In this document: one piece after another, positions 1-7,046 of the stretch | How the letters are laid out: every line of letters starts with the position of its first letter | Numbering within the stretch: the stretch's first letter is position 1 | DNA from: JAUXEH01 sp965602945 | GTDB lineage: Bacteria; Acidobacteriota; Aminicenantia; Aminicenantales; Aminicenantaceae | Assembly: GCA_965602945.1 (NCBI GenBank) | Contig: CBFDBC010000058.1 | Span: 1-16,765 of the forward strand | Length of the DNA stretch: 16,765 nt | Reading direction: 5' to 3' | The notes under the pieces: model-generated | Seen by the model: the letters and a program-made list of their open reading frames with translations, nothing else | What the model was told of the DNA's origin: nothing | Databases searched by the model: none | Position numbers and translations under genes: made by a program

Positions 1-73
1 GGTTTTCCGGGAAGTCCTCCTCCACCTGAGTCCTGTACTGGGCCCGTGTACGCTTATCGATCCTGTCATTCAT
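1..73 (-). CDS. Partial CDS (first 24 codons), probable stand-alone AICAR formyltransferase
   Basis: An ATG at 73-71 opens a frame that runs off the left edge and reads MNDRIDKRTRAQ followed by YRTQVEEDFPEN. Its start overlaps the purO stop by 8 bases, so the two genes are surely co-transcribed. PurO makes IMP from FAICAR, so the expected partner is the enzyme making FAICAR. The YRT...(D/E)DFP stretch resembles, from memory, the N terminus of stand-alone phosphoribosylaminoimidazolecarboxamide formyltransferases found in some anaerobic bacteria. Only 24 residues are visible and no catalytic motif can be checked, so the product name rests on context and a weak N-terminal resemblance. The coding start itself is well supported by the overlap. 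Confidence 0.5.
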   Translation of the reverse strand, partial: MNDRIDKRTRAQYRTQVEEDFPEN

Positions 74-821
74 CGTCTTTCCTCTCATGCCGGTTGATAA
101 CGGCCTTTTCAAATACGTCGGTCCGTAGTTCGTGCAGGTAGACACACACGGTAGCGACCCGGAAATCTTCCTTGAGATCAGCCGGGGCCATGGCTTCGTA
201 GACCGCCTCCGCGGTTTTGCCGGCCGTCGTCTCCCCCAGCCGGAGGTCCCGGGGTTCGCCCTGAAATGAAGGGAGCGGGTTCACATTGTCACCCGAGTAA
301 GTGCTGATCATTTTTGCCCGGCCGGGCTGAAGGTGAAACTCGAAGTAACTCTTGACGCTGTGGCCGCCGCTTCCCCGTTTGATGATACTCAATGCCGCGC
401 GGTCCGATGACATGACGCATCCGCTGATCCTCGGCGTAAAATTGGGGCTGTCCGGCTCATAGTCCCAATCCTCCATGGCCTGCGCCAGGACCTCGACCGG
501 TCCCATGGGACCGGCACTCGGCCGGATGGACGAAGTCTGGCGGCCGTTGCTGACGGCGATCCCCTGTAATATCATTATGGCCGGATAGAGCAGCAGCTCA
601 GGGTCTCCTTCCCTCAGCACGTCCTCTTCCGTCGGCCTGACCATGGCCCGGGTCTCCTCAAAGACGATCCTGCGGGCCTGGCTGGAAGGCGACCTCCCCG
701 TGATGCAGTAGGCCACGAATGGGATGTCCCCCGAGAGGGTCTTGCCGATGATGATCACGCGACCGGGGTAGACCATACGGCCCAGCGCTTCCAGCCCATC
801 GTTGCGAGTGCTTGCTTGCAT
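66..821 (-). CDS. purO: IMP cyclohydrolase, PurO (archaeal-type) family
   Basis: Cytosolic enzyme closing the ring of FAICAR to give IMP, the last step of de novo purine synthesis. The 251-residue product opens with the family signature YPGRVIIIGKT, then FVAYCITGRSPSSQARR, typical of the PurO fold and unrelated to the MGS-like cyclohydrolase domain of bacterial PurH. I chose the ATG at 821-819 because AGGA lies 6 bases upstream and the PurO homology begins 15 residues later. The frame stays open to a TTG at 887-885, adding 22 residues, but that extension lacks family similarity and overlaps the candidate -35 box. The stop overlaps the start of the probable AICAR formyltransferase. PurO is common in archaea and patchy in bacteria, so this suggests a bacterium that lacks the fused PurH or obtained the pair by transfer (inference). 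Confidence 0.85.
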   Translation of the reverse strand: MQASTRNDGLEALGRMVYPGRVIIIGKTLSGDIPFVAYCITGRSPSSQARRIVFEETRAMVRPTEEDVLREGDPELLLYPAIMILQGIAVSNGRQTSSIRPSAGPMGPVEVLAQAMEDWDYEPDSPNFTPRISGCVMSSDRAALSIIKRGSGGHSVKSYFEFHLQPGRAKMISTYSGDNVNPLPSFQGEPRDLRLGETTAGKTAEAVYEAMAPADLKEDFRVATVCVYLHELRTDVFEKAVINRHERKDDE

Positions 822-858
822 GTTCGATCCTGTATTTAGAGATGCCTGATTCGGTCTA

Positions 859-887
859 TTGATAGCACACCCGGCAGGGTGAGTCAA
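859..887 (-). promoter_or_regulatory. Candidate sigma-70-like promoter for purO
   Basis: On the minus strand TTGACT (887-882, 5/6 to consensus) and TATCAA (864-859, 4/6) are separated by exactly 17 bases. The transcript would start about 30 bases upstream of the purO ATG at 821, which supports that start over the upstream TTG. The spacer holds a CACCC-(4)-GGGTG inverted repeat. No experimental support. Confidence 0.45.
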
Positions 888-897
888 AAAAATCCTG

Positions 898-941
898 CGG
901 GTAAAATACCTCTGTATAATCTACCCCAATCCGGGTAAAAT
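898..941 (+). repeat. Pair of 10-bp direct repeats in the purO/LOG divergent intergenic region
   Basis: CGGGTAAAAT occurs at 898-907 and again exactly at 932-941, 34 bases start to start. The copies flank a TATAAT at 915-920 that would serve the plus-strand genes. They could be binding half-sites for a regulator or chance. Confidence 0.4.
915..920 (+). promoter_or_regulatory. Candidate -10 element (TATAAT) for the LOG-rlpA-menG genes
   Basis: A perfect TATAAT lies 30 bases before the ATG at 951. No convincing -35 hexamer is seen at 16-18 bases spacing (892-897 reads ATCCTG), so it would need an activator or another contact. The placement in a divergent intergenic region between two conserved genes is reasonable. 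Confidence 0.3.
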
Positions 942-950
942 GAAAATATC

Positions 951-1694
951 ATGAGAAAGCCCCCCAACCCATCCAAGGCGTATGAAAACCTCGAGTTTCT
1001 CAAGTCCGACGATGCCCGCACCATCCGCATCCTCAGCGAGTACCAGGAGCCTTTGACCAGGCTTAAGAAATACAAGGTCAACAACACGGTCCTCTTTTTC
1101 GGATCCGCCCGGGCCGCCCCTGAAAACGGCGATTCGGTGCTGACCCGATACTATGGTGAAGCCGAAGAACTGGCCTTTCTGCTGGCACGCTGGGCGATCA
1201 AGCTCGAGGCCCGGGGGAAAAATTTCGTCATCTGCACCGGAGGCGGAGGAGGAATCATGGAAGCCGCGAACCGGGGCGCGGACCGGGCCGGTGGAAAAAC
1301 CATCGGGATGAACATCTCCCTCCCCCATGAACAAGATCCCAATCCCTACATCTCAAAGGAATTGGCTTTCGAATTCCATTACTTTTTCATGCGCAAATTC
1401 TGGCTGGTTTACATGGCGCGCGCCATCGTGGCTTTTCCCGGAGGATACGGCACCCTGGACGAGATATTCGAAGTGCTCACACTGACACAGACAAAGAAGA
1501 TCGACCGGCGCGACTTCAGTGTCCTGCTCTACGGCGAAGACTACTGGCGCGAGATCATCAACCTGGAGGCCCTGGCTAAGCACCGGGCTATCGATCCCGA
1601 AGACCTGGGCCTTTTCAGATACAGCTCGGATCCTCAGGAAGCCTTCTCATTCCTGAAGTCCCAACTTTTCCCCCATCTCAAGTCCAGGGAATGA
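951..1694 (+). CDS. LOG-family protein (putative nucleoside-monophosphate phosphoribohydrolase)
   Basis: Member of the LOG/TIGR00730 Rossmann-fold family, whose characterised members cleave nucleoside 5'-monophosphates to base plus ribose 5-phosphate (cytokinin activation in plants, nucleotide turnover in bacteria). Visible hallmarks are the FGSAR strand end (residues 50-54), the glycine-rich TGGGGGIMEAANRGA (96-110), MRKF (147-150) and the diagnostic PGGYGTLDE (163-171) holding the catalytic Glu. At 247 residues it is longer than plant LOGs because of about 40 extra N-terminal residues, as in larger bacterial relatives. The ATG at 951 has no clear Shine-Dalgarno; homology starts near residue 45, so the exact start is less certain. 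It is 3 bases from rlpA and the two are likely one operon. The substrate cannot be told from sequence. Confidence 0.85.
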   Translation: MRKPPNPSKAYENLEFLKSDDARTIRILSEYQEPLTRLKKYKVNNTVLFFGSARAAPENGDSVLTRYYGEAEELAFLLARWAIKLEARGKNFVICTGGGGGIMEAANRGADRAGGKTIGMNISLPHEQDPNPYISKELAFEFHYFFMRKFWLVYMARAIVAFPGGYGTLDEIFEVLTLTQTKKIDRRDFSVLLYGEDYWREIINLEALAKHRAIDPEDLGLFRYSSDPQEAFSFLKSQLFPHLKSRE

Positions 1695-1697
1695 TCC

Positions 1698-2348
1698 ATG
1701 GCTGGGAGACGGCTGAGGAAAAGGGATCTCGGACGGGCATTCGCTGCACTTATCATCTTTATCCTCGCCCTCACAGGGTGCACAACCCTGCAGCCGCGTG
1801 AGCCGTCCTATCAGGAGCAGGGCATGGCGTCCTGGTACGGGCCCGGCTTCCACGGCAAGACCACCTCCAACAAGGAGGTCTATGACATGCACGACATGAC
1901 CGCCGCTCACCGGACACTGCCCTTTGATACGCATGTCATGGTCACCAACCTGGAAAACGGCCGCACGGTCATTGTCCGCATCAATGATCGCGGACCTTTC
2001 GTCAAGGACCGCATCATCGATCTTTCCTTTGCCGCTGCCCTGCAGCTGGACATGGTCGGCCCCGGGACCGTCAAGGTGAGGGTCGAGGTCCTGCCCGATA
2101 TCTCTCCGGATCCCGGCTCACAAATATTTTCCGTCCAGGTGGGATCCTTCACGGTCAAATCCAACGCCGCTGCCCTCCAGGACAGCCTCAAGGAACGATA
2201 TGCGGGGGTCTATGTCTCGACATTCCGCACCTCTCGACAGACCTACTATCGCGTCCGGATCAAGGCTCTCAGCATGGAGGAAGCCAGAGCTACGGCCCGC
2301 AAGCTCCAGGCTGAGGGATATTTGGTCATGGTCCTGGAAGAACAGTAA
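1698..2348 (+). CDS. rlpA: RlpA-like septal/cell-wall lipoprotein with SPOR domain
   Basis: Outer-membrane lipoprotein related to RlpA, which in Pseudomonas is a lytic transglycosylase acting on glycan strands lacking stem peptides. A basic N terminus and hydrophobic segment (residues 11-25) end in the lipobox LTGC with acylated Cys28; the +2 Thr favours outer-membrane sorting. The double-psi beta-barrel domain (about 42-132) shows GMASWYGPGFHGK, then NKEVYDMHDMTAAHRTLPF and RINDRGPFVKDRIIDLS. By comparison with Pseudomonas RlpA, the acidic and His residues around Glu60, His71 and Asp97 would form the active site. A SPOR domain (about 143-216, FSVQVGSF...YYRVRI) would bind denuded septal peptidoglycan. 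The protein is 216 residues, compact for the family because the linker between the domains is only about 10 residues. Confidence 0.88.
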   Translation: MAGRRLRKRDLGRAFAALIIFILALTGCTTLQPREPSYQEQGMASWYGPGFHGKTTSNKEVYDMHDMTAAHRTLPFDTHVMVTNLENGRTVIVRINDRGPFVKDRIIDLSFAAALQLDMVGPGTVKVRVEVLPDISPDPGSQIFSVQVGSFTVKSNAAALQDSLKERYAGVYVSTFRTSRQTYYRVRIKALSMEEARATARKLQAEGYLVMVLEEQ

Positions 2349-2415
2349 ACGGCCCCTTGAGCTTTGAACTGGGTTGTTTTACACTTGCCGGTTCGACAAA
2401 ATCCACGGGATTGAA

Positions 2416-3129
2416 ATGAAAAAAGGCGTCCAGAAGATCTATACCGAGGTCGCGCACAGGTACGACCTGGTCAATCATGTCATGACACTGGGCCTGGATA
2501 TCCTCTGGCGCAAAAGCGCGGCCAGAGTGGCCGGGTCGTCTTCACCGCTCCGGATCCTGGATGTATGCTGCGGAACCGGAGACATGTCGGTCGCGATCTC
2601 CCGCAAAGCTCCGTCCGGCGCGCTGGTCACAGGCGTCGACTTCAGCCTGCCCATGATCCACCTGGCAGAAAGAAAATCCTATTCCTCCCAAGCGGCTTTC
2701 GTGCTCTCGGATGTCGGGTGCCTCCCCTTCCCCGCGGACACATTCGACCTGCTGGCGATCTCATTCGCCACGCGCAACCTCGATTCGGGGCCAGAGGTCC
2801 TTGTGGATTTTTTTCGGGAATTTCACCGGGTACTCAAACCGGGGGGCGTTTTCATCCACCTGGAGACGAGCCAGCCGCGCGGACGCGTGTTGCGATCTCT
2901 TTTTCATGTCTACGTGAGAATGCTGGTGCGACCCCTGGGCAGCCGTCTGTCCGGTTCCGCAGCCGGGTACAAGTACCTGGCGCACACGATCCCGCGCTTC
3001 TATCCGTCTGAAGAGCTGACCTCTCTCCTCATCCGAGCCGGATTCCCACGCGTAGACTGCCGCCCCTTCCTCTTTCACATAGCTGCTCTTCACACTGCCC
3101 ACAAATCTCTTGAGGCCAAAAGAGCCTGA
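2416..3129 (+). CDS. menG: Demethylmenaquinone/ubiquinone C-methyltransferase (MenG/UbiE family)
   Basis: SAM-dependent methyltransferase adding the ring C-methyl in menaquinone (or ubiquinone) synthesis. Counting from the ATG at 2416 (237 residues), the quinone-methylase N-terminal signature KIYTEVAHRYDLVNHVMTLG is at 8-27. SAM motif I, LDVCCGTGD, is at 48-56, followed by GVDFS, then SFATRNL (the counterpart of FGIRN) and a late YKYLAHTIPRFYPSEEL block typical of UbiE/MenG. I prefer the ATG at 2416 to the upstream in-frame TTG at 2374 because homology begins there and GGGA sits 5 bases before it. It follows rlpA by 67 bases on the same strand. No other quinone genes are in the window; in an anaerobe menaquinone is the likelier product (inference). 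Confidence 0.85.
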   Translation: MKKGVQKIYTEVAHRYDLVNHVMTLGLDILWRKSAARVAGSSSPLRILDVCCGTGDMSVAISRKAPSGALVTGVDFSLPMIHLAERKSYSSQAAFVLSDVGCLPFPADTFDLLAISFATRNLDSGPEVLVDFFREFHRVLKPGGVFIHLETSQPRGRVLRSLFHVYVRMLVRPLGSRLSGSAAGYKYLAHTIPRFYPSEELTSLLIRAGFPRVDCRPFLFHIAALHTAHKSLEAKRA

Positions 3130-3133
3130 ATAT

Positions 3134-3162
3134 TTTACGTTTCGGCGCCAAAGGTGTATGAT
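3134..3162 (+). promoter_or_regulatory. Candidate promoter for the HprK-like/ComA gene pair
   Basis: TTTACG (3134-3139, 4/6 to TTGACA) and TATGAT (3157-3162, 5/6) are spaced by 17 bases in the gap after menG. A start near 3169 would leave a leader of only about 10 bases before the ATG at 3179, which fits the lack of a Shine-Dalgarno there. Confidence 0.4.
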
Positions 3163-3178
3163 GAATGGCTCTTAAAAA

Positions 3179-4186
3179 ATGGAAAAGATGACCTACACAT
3201 CAGCCCTGCAAATCGGCCCTGTCCGGGTAGGGATCACCAGCAGCCATCCGGATCACATCCCCCATTTCCCGGGCAAGATCGAGGTTAAATCCCTGCTCAC
3301 GGATTTTCTTCGAGTCGAAGACATACCCTTCTCGGAAGGATTGGATGGATACATCCATATTGAAGAAGCTGAGGAACTGCCGAGATGCCGTTTTTCGGAT
3401 GGCCGGATCACTTTGAGAGGCCCCATCCTCGAACTGGCAGAAAAAGCCTCCGACGCGAGATATTCCCTCTGGGGAAATCAGGGACTTCTCTACCGTTACA
3501 CTCTGTTCCTGATGGAAACCCGCCACCAATTCTACAACTTTCACGCCTGCGCCCTGTATGCCCCGGATGAACGCGCGCTTTTCGTTGTGGCCGGAGGCGC
3601 CGGGAGCGGCAAGACGGTGTACCTGCTCAGCGGGCTATCGCAGGGCCTGCGGCTCTTCTCCACGGAAACCGTGCATCTGGAACTCCGGGGAGAGGAATCG
3701 GTATGGCATATGGGATCCCTGGTCGACAACATCCGTCTCGGAACCCTTAAGCATGATTTCCCCGAGTTTCTGCCGGAAACCCCTCTGCCGCCTCCGGACA
3801 GGATCTGGCAGGAAAAAGCTGCCATCGACCTCACGCGCTACCGCACGCAGGATGAGACCATCCGAGCCCCGACCTCCATCCTTCTCCTGTTCCCTCACAT
3901 AGAAATGGGACGGAAGGAATTTACTCTGAACCGGATCGGGGATAAGGAACGGGCGGCCAGGCAGCTTTTCGACAACGCCTCGGAAAAACTGGCGGAATCT
4001 TTTGTCCTCTATGATACGATCGCCGTACCCGGCTTCGACAATCCGGCCGCCGCCCAACGCCGGCTGGATGCCATGCGGCAGTTCGTTAATAATCCTCGCA
4101 TACGGATGATCGCATCGATCCTCGCCGATCCGCAGCACTGTTGGGGTAATATCCTGCAGCAAACCACACAAGGAGACCAAACATGA
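3179..4186 (+). CDS. HPr kinase/phosphorylase-like P-loop ATPase
   Basis: A 335-residue protein with a P-loop GGAGSGKT (139-146) preceded by FHACALYAP and a beta strand, the layout seen in the C-terminal kinase domain of HPr kinase/phosphorylase and its many uncharacterised relatives (HprK-like, PEP carboxykinase-type P loop). The N-terminal half (1-120) shows no domain I can name. The second acidic motif, usually a DD or DE after the next strand, reads STETVHLEL (161-169) here. No HPr-binding signature is visible, so the substrate is unknown. The last codon overlaps the comA start (ATGA, 4183-4186), so the two products are made together. The first ATG (3179) has no Shine-Dalgarno; a second ATG at 3188 is possible. 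Kinase, phosphorylase or GTPase activity cannot be decided from sequence. Confidence 0.6.
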   Translation: MEKMTYTSALQIGPVRVGITSSHPDHIPHFPGKIEVKSLLTDFLRVEDIPFSEGLDGYIHIEEAEELPRCRFSDGRITLRGPILELAEKASDARYSLWGNQGLLYRYTLFLMETRHQFYNFHACALYAPDERALFVVAGGAGSGKTVYLLSGLSQGLRLFSTETVHLELRGEESVWHMGSLVDNIRLGTLKHDFPEFLPETPLPPPDRIWQEKAAIDLTRYRTQDETIRAPTSILLLFPHIEMGRKEFTLNRIGDKERAARQLFDNASEKLAESFVLYDTIAVPGFDNPAAAQRRLDAMRQFVNNPRIRMIASILADPQHCWGNILQQTTQGDQT

Positions 4187-4992
4187 GCAAAGCCTGGGAA
4201 AACGTCGTCACCATGCCGGTGAAGGGACGATCCACCAAGCCCCGCGATAAGGGGCTCACCATGGTGATCGATAAACACATGGGACTTTTCCGCCTGCAAG
4301 ACCTTATCCAGATCGCAGGCGAATACATCGATGTTGTCAAACTGACTTTCGGCACCTCCGCGTTTTATTCAGGGGACCTGCTCAGAGAGAAAAACCGGCT
4401 GCTGAACGAAGCCGGTATCGACGTCATGCCCGGGGGGACTTTCTGCGAGGTGGCCGTCTGGCAGGGTAAGCTCGAGGCCTACCTGGCCCGCGCCAGGGAA
4501 CTGGAGTTTTCGGCGGTTGAGATCTCTGACGGCACCATCGAGATGGACCTGGATACACGAAAGGCGACCATCGGGAGGGCACTGGAAGAAGGGTTCAAGG
4601 TCTACACGGAAGTCGGGAAGAAAGATCCCAAAGAAGCGATCTCCCTGGAAGAGACGCACCGCCTCATTCGGGAAGATGCGGCTTCAGGCGCTTTCAAGGT
4701 GATCATAGAGGCCCGGGAAGCGGGCAAAGGTGTCGGGATCTTTGACAAGGATGGAAAGATCAAGCAGGACGAAATGGAAGACATAATCGGCGGAGTCGAC
4801 GATCTGGATCGCATCATGTGGGAAGCGCCGATCAAAAACCAGCAGCAGACACTGATCATGCGCTGCGGGATCAATGTCAACCTGGGGAATATCCCACCCG
4901 ATGAGCTCCTGGCCCTCGAAGCCCTGCGCCAAGGCGTTCGGGGCGACACCTTGAAGCAAGCCTATCTGGCTAACAAGGATTGGACCGGCTGA
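4183..4992 (+). CDS. comA: Phosphosulfolactate synthase family protein (ComA-like)
   Basis: TIM-barrel family that in methanogens adds sulfite to phosphoenolpyruvate to give (R)-phosphosulfolactate, the first step of coenzyme M synthesis; related proteins occur in bacteria and as plant HSA32. The 269-residue length matches. Motifs visible are RDKGLTMVIDK (21-31), DVVKLTFGT (50-58), PGGTFCEVA (83-91), EISDGTIEM (113-121) and TEVGKK (142-147). An ideal AAGGAG sits 7 bases before the ATG, inside the end of the HprK-like gene. No comB, comC, comD or comE is visible nearby, so the product may feed sulfolactate, another sulfonate, or a reaction specific to bacterial relatives. Convergent with the glycosyltransferase downstream, with 13 bases between stops. 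Confidence 0.82.
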   Translation: MSKAWENVVTMPVKGRSTKPRDKGLTMVIDKHMGLFRLQDLIQIAGEYIDVVKLTFGTSAFYSGDLLREKNRLLNEAGIDVMPGGTFCEVAVWQGKLEAYLARARELEFSAVEISDGTIEMDLDTRKATIGRALEEGFKVYTEVGKKDPKEAISLEETHRLIREDAASGAFKVIIEAREAGKGVGIFDKDGKIKQDEMEDIIGGVDDLDRIMWEAPIKNQQQTLIMRCGINVNLGNIPPDELLALEALRQGVRGDTLKQAYLANKDWTG

Positions 4993-5005
4993 CGCGGACG
5001 GCCGG

Positions 5006-6268
5006 CTATTCCGCCAGATACTGGGCGATGGACGGGATCCCATCCTTGCGGGGTGTCTGGTTCCACTTGGCGATCAGATAGTAGATCTCGCGCTCCATCA
5101 CGCGGCACTCATCCTCCAGGAAATCCTCGGCTTCCTTGGTGTTCATGTCTTTCGTGTCGTTAACAAAAGCCAGGGTGCGAATGTAGTAGATGGGAACCAG
5201 CGAGTTGAGTAGCTGGGTTCGATCTGCCAGCCGGTCCCGATACGCGACCACATAATCGAACAAGATCCTGGCCCAGAGATCGGCAGGTACCCGGATATTT
5301 TCCGCCGACATCTTCTGCAGGTGATTGAGATCGTCCAGGTTCAGGGGGGCGATCACCTTGGTCCAGATCTTCCAGTATTTGATCAGACCATCGACAAAGC
5401 TCTTGAGCAGCCTCCCGGTGTCCACCACAACCGGCTGGGGCTCTTCCGTCACGCCCAGGCCGAATCCGAAGATGTTCGTGGGGAGGCTTTCAGAGGAATA
5501 CTTCCAGAGATATTCGAAATCTACGGCCAGGCCGAAAACGGTTCCCACCACCTGGAAGAACATGGGACCCAGGTGAGCACCCGGGTCCTTGGCACGGTGA
5601 GACTTGGGGGCTCCCATGAAGGTCTGGCACACCTTGAACCCGCGGGAAATGGCGATGGTGGTCATCCAGATGTCAATACCGAACTCGGACACGTTCTCAT
5701 CCCAGGTCTTTTCCGTGAGGTAGGCGCGGGCCAGCTTGCCCGAAAGCCCGAAATCACCGGCGATGGGCTGGCGCGTTCGCAGCCCGTACAGCACGCGCGT
5801 CAAAGGGTAGGCGATATTGTTGGTGATGGTCCCGTCGTATTTATGACGCACATATATCGGAATCACATAGTCGTGGCCCATGTAAACAGGCTCCACCAGA
5901 TACTGCATCCACTGCGGTGTGATGCTGGTCAGATCCGCGTCCACCATGGCTATGGCCTTGGCTCCGAGCTCCACGCCGGCCTCGAACAGATTCCGGATGT
6001 TGAGCCCTTTGCCTTTGACGCCTTCCGGCGTGGAAATGTATAGCTTGGGCGTCCGTGTTTCGGTCCCGAGAAACGCCCCTCGTGTATCGTCGGGCGAACA
6101 GTTGTCCACGTTGATTATAGCGCAGTCCTTGGTCCCGAAATACTTTTCCAGTCCCGCATCCACCACTCCGGTCACAAAACCTATGGAGTCCGCCTCCTTG
6201 TAGGAAGGGATCCCAACCACGATCTCCGCACGGCGCACCTTGTCCGGATTGTCGACGATGCGTTTCAT
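5006..6268 (-). CDS. Glycosyltransferase of mannosylglycerate/glucosyl-3-phosphoglycerate synthase type
   Basis: A 420-residue GT-A glycosyltransferase. After EIVVGIPSYKEADSIG (15-30) come the nucleotide-sugar region KGKGLN (85-90), the metal-binding DAD in MVDADLTSI (108-116), RQPIAGDFGLSG (166-177) and FGIDIWM (196-202). His224 in PKSHR would be the third metal ligand. This order (GKG, DAD, QP-GG/GD, GID, late His) is that of retaining enzymes of GT78 (mannosylglycerate synthase) and GT81 (glucosyl-3-phosphoglycerate synthase), which make glycerate-linked compatible solutes or glycolipid precursors. Donor and acceptor cannot be read from sequence. There is no signal peptide or membrane segment. 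The start overlaps the STAS gene stop (ATGA at 6268-6265), so it is translationally coupled to a partner-switching protein. Confidence 0.75.
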   Translation of the reverse strand: MKRIVDNPDKVRRAEIVVGIPSYKEADSIGFVTGVVDAGLEKYFGTKDCAIINVDNCSPDDTRGAFLGTETRTPKLYISTPEGVKGKGLNIRNLFEAGVELGAKAIAMVDADLTSITPQWMQYLVEPVYMGHDYVIPIYVRHKYDGTITNNIAYPLTRVLYGLRTRQPIAGDFGLSGKLARAYLTEKTWDENVSEFGIDIWMTTIAISRGFKVCQTFMGAPKSHRAKDPGAHLGPMFFQVVGTVFGLAVDFEYLWKYSSESLPTNIFGFGLGVTEEPQPVVVDTGRLLKSFVDGLIKYWKIWTKVIAPLNLDDLNHLQKMSAENIRVPADLWARILFDYVVAYRDRLADRTQLLNSLVPIYYIRTLAFVNDTKDMNTKEAEDFLEDECRVMEREIYYLIAKWNQTPRKDGIPSIAQYLAE

Positions 6269-6600
6269 TTCAGATCCTCCACTGCTCCCTTTTCGGATAT
6301 ATGGATATCGAACATGCGGTCCAGCCGCGTGAGTTCAAATATCGAACGGACCCCATCCTTGACCGCAAAAAGCTTGATCCGCCCCCCGGGTCCGATGTTT
6401 TTGAGTACGGATACCAGAGCACCCAATCCAGAGCTGTCGATGAAGTCGACACCCCCCAGATTCAAGACCAGTCGATGTTCTCCTGTTGCTACCAGGTCGA
6501 GCAGCTGCTTCCTGAATTCCACAGCTACGCTGGCATCGATTTTTTTTACCTGAGGCGTCACGACACACGCCCTCCCAACCTTCTTCTGTGTGATCTCCAT
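6265..6600 (-). CDS. STAS-domain anti-sigma factor antagonist (SpoIIAA/RsbV-like)
   Basis: A single STAS domain of 111-112 residues, the size of RsbV and SpoIIAA. The signature NLGGVDFIDSSGLGALV holds the phosphorylatable Ser (Ser58 counted from the first of two adjacent ATGs). In its dephosphorylated form such a protein binds the RsbW-type kinase and releases that kinase's target. Tandem ATGs lie at 6603 and 6600; AGGAG is 3 bases from the first and 6 from the second, so I prefer the second. It follows the kinase gene by about 27 bases and its stop overlaps the glycosyltransferase start. That coupling to an enzyme rather than to a sigma factor is unusual. Confidence 0.88.
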   Translation of the reverse strand: MEITQKKVGRACVVTPQVKKIDASVAVEFRKQLLDLVATGEHRLVLNLGGVDFIDSSGLGALVSVLKNIGPGGRIKLFAVKDGVRSIFELTRLDRMFDIHISEKGAVEDLK

Positions 6601-6629
6601 CATGTACTCCTGTTGTTCTCTAGGTTAAT

Positions 6630-7043
6630 TCACAAATTGAAAAACCGGGTCATCTCCAGATAATTCCCATCTCGTGCACGAACATAACAGACTTCATCCA
6701 TCTTGGCTTTTATGATGTACAATCCATAGCCCCGCTCCGGATGCTTCTCGAGATCGGGGGCCGGGATATCGTCCAGGTCGAAGCCCTCTCCCTGGTCGCC
6801 GATCCGAATAGTCACATGGTCCGGGAACAATTGAAAGCACACGGATATGGCGACACCCGAATCCCGGGCGCTCCCGTACTTGATGGCATTGGTACAGGCC
6901 TCACTGATGCACAGCTCGATATCCTCGACAAAATCCTTAACCTTCCGCCTCCTGGGGACGCTGGCGCACAGCTCCCGGCACAGCGACGTGGCCAGATGGA
7001 GGTACGCGATCCTGGCAGGGAAAGAAAGATAAAACTCTTCCAC
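6630..7043 (-). CDS. RsbW/SpoIIAB-like anti-sigma factor, serine kinase
   Basis: A 137-residue GHKL ATPase of the kind that sequesters a target (classically a sigma factor) and inactivates its STAS partner by serine phosphorylation. The N box ELCISEACTNAIKYG (43-57) keeps the catalytic Glu48 and Asn52; the G1 box DQGEGFD is at 83-89 and the G2 box ERGYGLYIIK at 103-112. Translation starts at a GTG (7043-7041), 3 bases after the phosphatase stop, with AGGAGG 8 bases upstream lying in the last phosphatase codons. All ATP-site motifs look intact. The regulated target is not encoded in the window, so anti-sigma activity is inferred from the family. Confidence 0.87.
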   Translation of the reverse strand: MEEFYLSFPARIAYLHLATSLCRELCASVPRRRKVKDFVEDIELCISEACTNAIKYGSARDSGVAISVCFQLFPDHVTIRIGDQGEGFDLDDIPAPDLEKHPERGYGLYIIKAKMDEVCYVRARDGNYLEMTRFFNL

Positions 7044-7046
7044 GGT

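Noticed and set aside
940..954. A four-codon ATG-to-TGA frame whose stop overlaps the LOG start codon
   Set aside because: Too short to weigh, with no ribosome-binding site; such minimal frames are frequent by chance.
3635..4180. Minus-strand open frame of 181 codons opposite the HprK-like gene
   Set aside because: The plus strand has the P-loop and a translational overlap with comA; the minus frame shows no domain or upstream Shine-Dalgarno.
4976..5012. Possible bidirectional terminator between the convergent comA and glycosyltransferase stops (CCGGC...GCCGG)
   Set aside because: The stem is only about 5-6 pairs with no T run on either strand, and it lies partly inside coding sequence.
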